Assembly: GCA_041671765.1 (NCBI GenBank)
Contig: JBAZAX010000014.1
Coordinates: 1 to 39,743, forward strand
DNA: 39,743 nucleotides
Direction of reading: 5' to 3'
Source of the DNA: JBAZAX01 sp041671765
Lineage (GTDB): Bacteria > Babelota > Babeliae > Babelales > RVW-14
Program-made: the position numbers and the translations under genes
Shown here: in pieces, positions 34,531-39,743 of the stretch
How the letters are laid out: each line of letters starts with the position of its first letter
Numbering within the stretch: position 1 is the stretch's first letter
The notes under the pieces: model-generated
What the model saw: the letters and a program-made list of their open reading frames with translations, nothing else
What the model was told of the DNA's origin: nothing
Database searches by the model: none

Positions 34531-34633
34531 TAAAATATTTTCTATTAAGATTTTTTATTAAAATATTGCTTTTCGTATATAAAATAAATTAAGATAGAAT
34601 CAGAAATTGAAATTACCAAAATTAAAAGGTCAA

Positions 34634-34981
34634 AGGGCAGCCACTGACCGGTATGGCGGTAGCGACTTAGCAGTCAATTGAAAAAGTTATTAACTTGAAA
34701 AAGTTGTTAACTTGCGCAATTGTCAGCTTTAATGGTTACTACGCAGCGTACTGAAATACTCAAGCTTTAATTTGTTGGAAAAAGCTCCTCCCTCCATTTT
34801 TTTGGTAGGCCCAGCTTTAAACTTGAGCATTCGTTGGTGTCGATGACCGAGGTTGATCGATGTTTTTAACTTACCTTTGCAATGTTATTGTTTTTCTCCG
34901 AATTCGTTCGTGAAAAAATTCGTAACACCGCAAAGTTCCGTAACTCTTTCGAGATTTACGGGGTTAGAAACTGACTGCCCT
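34634..34981. ncRNA. Candidate structured RNA, no known family
   Basis: The ends pair: AGGGCAG (34634-34640) with CTGCCCT (34975-34981). Inside are CTCAAG (34759-34764) with CTTGAG (34822-34827), AAAGCT (34781-34786) with AGCTTT (34813-34818), CTTTGC (34875-34880) with GCAAAG (34930-34935), CGAATT (34899-34904) with AATTCG (34917-34922), and CCGTAA (34938-34943) with TTACGG (34956-34961). The last hairpin ends in CTC-GAAA-GAG when read on the minus strand, which would be a GNRA tetraloop. I looked for tmRNA, RNase P RNA, SRP RNA and 6S RNA signatures and found none. The strand is undecided. Confidence 0.3.
34681..34714. repeat. 17-bp tandem repeat, two copies
   Basis: AAAAAGTTATTAACTTG (34681-34697) is followed by AAAAAGTTGTTAACTTG (34698-34714), one mismatch. 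Each unit contains a GTTNNTAAC palindrome. Confidence 0.8.
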
Positions 34982-35090
34982 ATTAATTTCATCGGTTTTC
35001 TATAAATTTCTGTACCTATTTCACCAATATTCGACATATTCGTTGCTACACCCAAAAAAGATGCTTAAAATCTACACATACTTTTGTTTC

Positions 35091-35118
35091 TTGACAAACA
35101 GAATTAACATGTTATCAT
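35091..35118 (+). promoter_or_regulatory. Promoter of the DEAD-box helicase gene
   Basis: TTGACA (35091-35096) and TATCAT (35113-35118) with a 16-bp spacer. The resulting leader is about 125 nt and contains a perfect 8-bp hairpin (ATAAGCTT...AAGCTTAT, 11-base loop) shortly before the ribosome site. Long leaders are common for cold-induced helicase genes. Confidence 0.65.
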
Positions 35119-35251
35119 GAGATAAAGTAAGTATTAAAGAAATCGGTCTTCTTTCTTTAAAGATCTTATCTAGTAAATCCAAATTTATAAGCTTGATTAG
35201 TTGTTAAGCTTATCCAGTTACACTTAATAAATTAAAAGGAAATATTTAAAC

Positions 35252-36688
35252 GTGGATAATTTAAAAATAAAATTCGAAGATTTAAATTTATCAAAAGAAG
35301 TTTTAAAAGCCATTTCTGATATTGGCTACACAGAAGCTTCACCAATTCAAGCACAAGCAATTCCGTTCATCATGCAAGGTCATGACGTCACAGGACTTGC
35401 AATGACGGGAACTGGAAAAACGGCAGCATTTTGCTTGCCTTTGGTAGATAAGATCGACAATAAGAAGAAGAATGTACAGGCTCTAATTGTTTGCCCAACA
35501 CGCGAACTTGCAATACAGGTATCTGTAGAGCTAAATAAATATTTAAAATATAAACCGGGCATATCAGTCATAGCTGTTTATGGTGGACAACCAATCGACC
35601 GTCAACTTTATGCATTACGACGAGGCCCACAAGTAGTCGTCGGAACTCCCGGCAGATTACTTGATCATTTAGACAGACGTTCTATTGATTTAAATGGAAT
35701 CACAACAGTTATTTTAGACGAAGCTGATGAAATGATGAACATGGGATTCAGAACCGATATCGAAAAGATATTAACAAAGACTCCTAAAACTCGTCAAACA
35801 ATCACCTTCTCTGCAACAATGCCTAGAGATATTTTGGATCTTGTTAAAAGACACCAAAAAGATCCTAAGCTCGTTCAGGTTTCAAATGAAAAATCAACTG
35901 CAACAACTGTTGAACAGTATTACTATGAAATTGAAAATCAAAATAAATTAGAACTTTTAGTAAAACTGCTAAACGAACATAGTCCATACTTAGCGATTGT
36001 GTTTTGTAATACAAAACGCAAAGTTGATAATATTGCGATTAAGTTAAGAAAATATGGATTCTCTGTTGAAGGTATTCACGGAGATATCAGTCAACCAAAA
36101 CGTAACCAAATTATGGACCGTTTCAGAGCAGGTAAAATTCAAATTTTAATAGCAACTGACGTTGCAGCTCGAGGAATTGACGTACCTAATATCGACATTA
36201 TTTTTAACTATGAAATTCCGGATGATGAAAAGTCATACGTTCATAGAATCGGTAGAACAGGTAGAGCTGGAAAAGTTGGCAAGTCGTTCAGTTTTGTTTC
36301 AGAGTATGATTTTTATGCATTCCGTAACATAAGAAATTACACAAAAACAAATGTAACGCTGCAACACTTTACTGCAACTGAGTCGATTCCACAATCTGCT
36401 ACACCTGATAAAGCCGTATCGTCTGCAACAATGCATAGACCAGAGGCCACTGCAAATCCTTTAATTTTGAAAATTCAAAAAGCATTACAACAGGATTTAA
36501 ACAAACATATCGACACTGTCGAGTCGCTTGTTTCAGAAGAAAATCCACCGATTAAAGTAGCCGCAGCCCTTGTGAAGCTTCTTTCACAAAGCGCCTCTTC
36601 TCCTCGCCCTCAATACTCTGAAAATAGATCAGATGAGAGAAGCGACAGATCAAGGTACAGCTCACCTCAAAGAAGACGTCGCTACTAA
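35252..36688 (+). CDS. DEAD-box ATP-dependent RNA helicase
   Basis: The 478-residue enzyme unwinds structured RNA, probably in ribosome assembly or mRNA decay, often at low temperature. All core motifs are present: Q-motif (Phe8, PIQAQAIP 31-38), AMTGTGKT (50-57), PTRELAIQ (82-89), TPGRLLDH (132-139), DEAD (156-159), SAT (187-189), IVFCNTKRKVDN, ATDVAARGIDV and HRIGRTGRAG (about 330). After the helicase core the chain continues with a helix and ends in an Arg/Ser-rich tail (SDERSDRSRYSSPQRRRRY), typical of RNA-binding tails in DeaD/RhlE types. Translation starts at GTG; AAGGA lies 11 bases upstream. Confidence 0.93.
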   Translation: MDNLKIKFEDLNLSKEVLKAISDIGYTEASPIQAQAIPFIMQGHDVTGLAMTGTGKTAAFCLPLVDKIDNKKKNVQALIVCPTRELAIQVSVELNKYLKYKPGISVIAVYGGQPIDRQLYALRRGPQVVVGTPGRLLDHLDRRSIDLNGITTVILDEADEMMNMGFRTDIEKILTKTPKTRQTITFSATMPRDILDLVKRHQKDPKLVQVSNEKSTATTVEQYYYEIENQNKLELLVKLLNEHSPYLAIVFCNTKRKVDNIAIKLRKYGFSVEGIHGDISQPKRNQIMDRFRAGKIQILIATDVAARGIDVPNIDIIFNYEIPDDEKSYVHRIGRTGRAGKVGKSFSFVSEYDFYAFRNIRNYTKTNVTLQHFTATESIPQSATPDKAVSSATMHRPEATANPLILKIQKALQQDLNKHIDTVESLVSEENPPIKVAAALVKLLSQSASSPRPQYSENRSDERSDRSRYSSPQRRRRY

Positions 36689-36712
36689 AATATAATTTTT
36701 AAAGCTAAAAAT

Positions 36713-36762
36713 CAGGTCTTTTAATTGACTCATATATAATTTTCACGCATCAAAAAGACCTG
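36713..36762 (+). terminator. Stem-loop after helicase gene, possible terminator
   Basis: CAGGTCTTTT (36713-36722) and AAAAGACCTG (36753-36762) pair perfectly over 10 bp with a 30-base loop, shortly after the stop codon. The U-tract downstream is weak, so termination is uncertain. Confidence 0.45.
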
Positions 36763-36855
36763 TAAATAAAAAATCTTTGCATTTTCTGCTTCCATTTTGC
36801 TATTACTGAATTAGTTAAGAAGTTACAAATTAGAATTTAAATTTTGCGATGGAAG

Positions 36856-37716
36856 ATGAAGGTAGAAAATTCAAAGCATAATAAGATAAGTAGGATCAGC
36901 GTTTTGGTGATATTCACCGCAATACTGATCCCTTCATTATTTTCGCTAACAAAAAAATTTATTCTGTCTGCTAAAGAAAAAGCAAGCTCAAACCTTTCTT
37001 TTGAAAAAATTGAAATTGAATTCGAAAATATTTATTCTAAAGAAGTCGAATCCGAAATTCGTGAGTTCGCTAAGAATCAAATTCAGAAAGCTACCCTTTT
37101 AAGCTTTGACCAAAATGAATTTTATAAAAATCTAAAAAATAATTATAGCATCATAAAACAATTCGAATGCCACATAAATTCCCTTACCATAAATCTTAAA
37201 ATTGTAGGCGTTAAGCCATACTGTCTAATTAATCACAGTTGGGTTATGTGTGATAAAAAACAACTATTCGCCACAAATCTATTTGATCAATTTAATCTTA
37301 ACAATCTTAAAAATATTTCATTAAATGATGAATCTTTCAAGAACCCTATGCCAAAAGATTTTTGTAGCCTTATCAAGCAAATTCCACAAGAATATTGGGA
37401 ATATTTTGATATAAATTTTGAAAAATCTACAGAAATTTACTTGACTCCGAAAAATCAAGCCTTAAACTACTGTTTCGTTACAAATGAAAAAAACATTTTT
37501 GACAAACCAAAAATGTCAAAAGCTCAAGAGTTATACAAAAAACTTACACTTGACGAAAATTTTATCAAAAAGATGAAGACTAAGAGAAATCGCAAGCTCG
37601 TATTAGATTTAAGGTTCAAAAATCGCATCGTGACAAGTTTTGACAAAACAGGCTTTGACAAAACAAGTTTTGTTGCATCAAAACTTGAGAATAATGGTAG
37701 GGAGGGGGGACAATGA
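36856..37716 (+). CDS. ftsQ: FtsQ-like divisome protein
   Basis: A single-pass membrane protein of 286 residues from the ATG at 36856 (in frame upstream there is a TTG at 36844). A short basic N-terminus is followed by one hydrophobic helix (ISVLVIFTAILIPSLFSL) and a long outside part. The region after the helix could be a POTRA domain, and near the end VLDLRFKNRIVTS resembles the conserved FtsQ strand (DLR followed by N-x-[IV]). Overall similarity is weak and the call rests mainly on position: it overlaps ftsA by 4 bp (ATGA), as FtsQ genes often do. The C-terminal GFDKTSFVASK repeats FDKT twice. Confidence 0.72.
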   Translation: MKVENSKHNKISRISVLVIFTAILIPSLFSLTKKFILSAKEKASSNLSFEKIEIEFENIYSKEVESEIREFAKNQIQKATLLSFDQNEFYKNLKNNYSIIKQFECHINSLTINLKIVGVKPYCLINHSWVMCDKKQLFATNLFDQFNLNNLKNISLNDESFKNPMPKDFCSLIKQIPQEYWEYFDINFEKSTEIYLTPKNQALNYCFVTNEKNIFDKPKMSKAQELYKKLTLDENFIKKMKTKRNRKLVLDLRFKNRIVTSFDKTGFDKTSFVASKLENNGREGGQ

Positions 37717-38960
37717 AAAAAAAATTATTTGGGAAGCATGTTGCAGCAATCGATATCGGAACAACAAAAATTTGTGTAATAATTGCAACAACTGATGCAA
37801 ATGGAAACCTAGAAATAGTAGGTATTGGCCAACATCCGTCGCATGGCCTAAAGAAAGGCGTAGTTGTAAATATCGGAATGACCGTTGATTCAATTAAAAA
37901 AGCGGTAAAACAGGCCGAAGAAATGGCCGCAACTAAAATTGAATCTGCATGTGTAGGAATATCCGGTGGACATATAAGGTCATTCAATTCAACAGGTGTT
38001 GTTGCAATAAAGGGTCGTGAGGTAAAGCAGTCGGATATCGACCGCGTAATTGAAGCCGCAAAAGCAATAGCCATCCCTAAAGATCAAGAAATAATTCACG
38101 TTCTTCCTCAATATTTCAGAATCGATGGACAAGATTTTGTTTTGGACTCACTTGGAATGTATGGGGTAAGACTCGAAGCACAAGTACACATAATTACAGG
38201 ATCAGTCGCCTCAGCACAAAACATAATTAAATCATGTGAACTCTCCGGAATTCAAGTTTCAGATATAGTTTTGGAACAACTTGCATCCGCCAATGCAGTT
38301 CTTACACCATATGAGAAAGAACTTGGCGCTGGAATTCTTGATATTGGCGGTGGAACTTCTGACTTTGCTATCTACAAAGATGGCAGAATAAGACATTCAA
38401 AAGTTATCCCAATCGCAGGTACGCTTTTTACAAGCGACTTGGCAATAGGACTTGGAATTCCAACAGAAAAAGCTGAAGAAATTAAAAAAATGTATGGCTC
38501 CATATCACCCGAAAAACTCGCAACTCTTGAAAATAATTATATGGAAATAGATTTGGGATTCGAAGGTGGCCTAAAAACTATTCAATTAAGCGATGCAGGG
38601 AATATTCTAAAATTCCGCGCAGAAGAAGTTATGGATATGCTCATAGAAGAACTACTTGAATACAGAGTAAAAACATTAATGCCTGCAGGATTGGTTTTAA
38701 CAGGTGGCGGTGGGCTGCTTGACGGCCTAAGAGAGTTGGCACAAGAAAGACTTGATATGCCCGTGAGAGTGGGCTCGCCACAAAGTAACGAGCGGTACAT
38801 TCTTCCGGATGCATTAAAAAGTCCCGCTTACTCAACTGCCTACGGCCTTATGTTGTATGCAATCGGACAGTGTGGCGAGAAGGAGTTTTTCTCCGCGAAT
38901 AAAATGGCATTTGGACAAGTTTTTAAAAAAATGAAAACATGGATTTATGATTTTTTTTAG
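37713..38960 (+). CDS. ftsA: Cell division protein FtsA
   Basis: FtsA is an actin-like ATPase that ties FtsZ filaments to the membrane and recruits the divisome. The 415 residues show the phosphate-1 motif AIDIGTTKICV (12-22), the 1C domain (EVKQSDIDRVIEAAKAI), phosphate-2 LDIGGGTSDFAIY, the adenosine motif LTGGGGLLDGL, and a C-terminal amphipathic membrane helix (FGQVFKKMKTWIYDFF). It overlaps the upstream gene by 4 bp, with GGGAGGGGG shortly before the ATG, and is followed by ftsZ. Confidence 0.95.
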   Translation: MKKKLFGKHVAAIDIGTTKICVIIATTDANGNLEIVGIGQHPSHGLKKGVVVNIGMTVDSIKKAVKQAEEMAATKIESACVGISGGHIRSFNSTGVVAIKGREVKQSDIDRVIEAAKAIAIPKDQEIIHVLPQYFRIDGQDFVLDSLGMYGVRLEAQVHIITGSVASAQNIIKSCELSGIQVSDIVLEQLASANAVLTPYEKELGAGILDIGGGTSDFAIYKDGRIRHSKVIPIAGTLFTSDLAIGLGIPTEKAEEIKKMYGSISPEKLATLENNYMEIDLGFEGGLKTIQLSDAGNILKFRAEEVMDMLIEELLEYRVKTLMPAGLVLTGGGGLLDGLRELAQERLDMPVRVGSPQSNERYILPDALKSPAYSTAYGLMLYAIGQCGEKEFFSANKMAFGQVFKKMKTWIYDFF

Positions 38961-38999
38961 ACCTAGCTTTACCGGGTCTAGTTTCACTAGAATACTAGT
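38958..38999 (+). other. Two small hairpins between ftsA and ftsZ
   Basis: TAGACC (38958-38963) pairs with GGTCTA (38975-38980), and ACTAG (38986-38990) with CTAGT (38995-38999). CTAGTTTCA also occurs twice (38978, 38995). These may adjust ftsZ expression, but no U-tract follows. Confidence 0.35.
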
Positions 39000-39021
39000 T
39001 TCATTAGGATAGGAGTTAAGG

Positions 39022-39743
39022 ATGATTGAGCTTAGCATAATGGAAGACGAAAATCGTTACAAATTTGGTGCCAGCATAAAAGTCATTGGCGTGGGTGGCG
39101 CGGGAAGTAATGCCGTGAATAGCATGGTCAGCAGTCAAGAATTTCAAGCTGTTGAATTCATGGTTGCTAACACAGATCAACAGGCATTAGAACAATCTCC
39201 TACTCCATGCAAAATTCAGCTCGGAGCCAAAATAACAAAAGGCTTGGGTGCCGGGTCAAATCCCGATTTGGGACGAAGAGCAGCAGAAGAAGATTTAGAA
39301 ACGGTATCCGAAAAAATAAGAGATACTGAAATTCTTTTTCTTACGGCAGGACTCGGAGGGGGAACAGGAACAGGCGCTCTACCTGTTATTGCAAGTGCCG
39401 CTAAAGAACTTGGAATTTTAACAGTTGTTGTAGTCACAAAACCATTCTTATTTGAAGGTAAGCGTAGATTAAAATACGCCGAAGAAACAATTGAACAACT
39501 ACGTGCATCTGTAGATACTTTAATTGTAGTTCCAAACCAACGACTTCTTGAAATTTCAGACCCAAAAATTTCGATGCTTGACGCATTTGCCAAATCAAAT
39601 GAAATTTTAAAACAGGCGATAAAGGGAATCTCAGACATAATCACAAAACCCGGCCACATAAACGTCGACTTTGCGGACGTACGTGCAATTATGAAAGAAG
39701 CAGGCATGGCCGTTATGGGTACAGGATCTGCAAGCGGCCCTAA
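39022..39743 (+). CDS. ftsZ: Cell division protein FtsZ, C-terminus cut by window edge
   Basis: Tubulin-like GTPase that forms the division ring. The visible 240 residues start IKVIGVGGAGSNAVN (19-33), then NTDQQAL, the GTP signature GLGGGTGTGALP (110-121, where most FtsZ have GTGAAP), KPFLFEGKRRLKYAEE and the T7 loop NVDFADV (214-220) needed for GTP hydrolysis. AGGAG lies about seven bases before the ATG. The globular domain is almost complete; the C-terminal linker and FtsA-binding peptide lie outside the window. Confidence 0.96.
   Translation, partial: MIELSIMEDENRYKFGASIKVIGVGGAGSNAVNSMVSSQEFQAVEFMVANTDQQALEQSPTPCKIQLGAKITKGLGAGSNPDLGRRAAEEDLETVSEKIRDTEILFLTAGLGGGTGTGALPVIASAAKELGILTVVVVTKPFLFEGKRRLKYAEETIEQLRASVDTLIVVPNQRLLEISDPKISMLDAFAKSNEILKQAIKGISDIITKPGHINVDFADVRAIMKEAGMAVMGTGSASGP

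Larger units (their letters stand above)
34531..35251. other. Long spacer between rlmB and the helicase gene
   Basis: No protein gene of useful length is visible on either strand. The first half holds a candidate structured RNA (see 34634-34981). The second half holds a promoter (35091-35118) and the helicase leader. A minus-strand frame of about 34 codons (near 34955-34865) is too short to judge. Confidence 0.6.

Noticed and set aside
34634..34981. tmRNA or RNase P RNA in the long spacer
   Set aside because: No tRNA-like acceptor/T-arm with CCA, no credible tag peptide frame ending in Ala-Ala-stop, and none of the conserved RNase P core segments were found on either strand.

Overview
The window is an AT-rich bacterial chromosome segment with densely packed genes. 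The best fit is an intracellular or host-associated bacterium of the Candidatus Dependentiae (TM6) type. This assignment is an inference from three things: low G+C; a Gram-negative-like cell division and shape set (RodA, an FtsQ-like protein, FtsA, FtsZ); and several exported proteins built from repeats or eukaryote-like domains (seven-bladed propellers, a RING-like finger, a J-domain), together with small GC-rich palindromes scattered in genes and spacers. No rRNA or marker gene here settles the phylum.

Layout. 1-7178 (minus strand): an exported repeat protein cut by the window edge, then three tandem paralogous exported proteins. Each paralog has a signal segment, a beta-helix-like domain, exactly seven WSPDG propeller blades and a conserved C-terminal tail of about 39 residues. 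7272-13119: rodA, sbcC (plus), a small exported protein, rpiB and a lipoprotein. 13358-18119: a DUF952 lipoprotein, then pepA, sufU and sufS on the minus strand, and an HD-domain protein. 18327-22148 (plus): biotin carboxylase, biotin carrier protein, a MerR-like protein with a long acidic tail, and truB. 22338-25759: tRNA-fMet, an RluD-type synthase, mgtE, tRNA-Lys and tRNA-Glu. 25915-27387: a GIY-YIG protein, two small membrane proteins and one unrecognised protein. 27449-30516 (minus): three tandem exported paralogs that share an N-terminal domain but end in a RING-like finger, a J-domain, or an acidic Pro/Val-rich tail. 30711-34530: valS, ybeY and an RlmB-type methyltransferase. 34531-35251: a long spacer with several paired segments and no obvious protein gene. 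35252 to the end: a DEAD-box helicase, an ftsQ-like gene, ftsA and the first 240 codons of ftsZ.

How the genes work together. Housekeeping functions cover iron-sulfur cluster assembly (SufS passing sulfur to SufU), translation (ValS, YbeY, TruB, RluD, RlmB, tRNAs), wall growth and division (RodA, FtsQ/A/Z), DNA repair (SbcC) and magnesium uptake. The two exported paralog clusters are the most distinctive parts. In each, one constant module is joined to a variable or swapped module, which suggests surface display or host interaction. The second cluster (27449-30516), a constant exported/membrane module carrying interchangeable RING, J-domain or acidic C-termini, is the strongest candidate for an undescribed system.

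A second theme is a family of short GC-rich palindromes. One copy is translated inside sufS. One composite copy of about 170 bp with terminal inverted repeats lies between sufS and sufU. One copy past truB is split by a 30-bp palindrome of another family. Others begin exactly at the CCA ends of the two adjacent tRNA genes.
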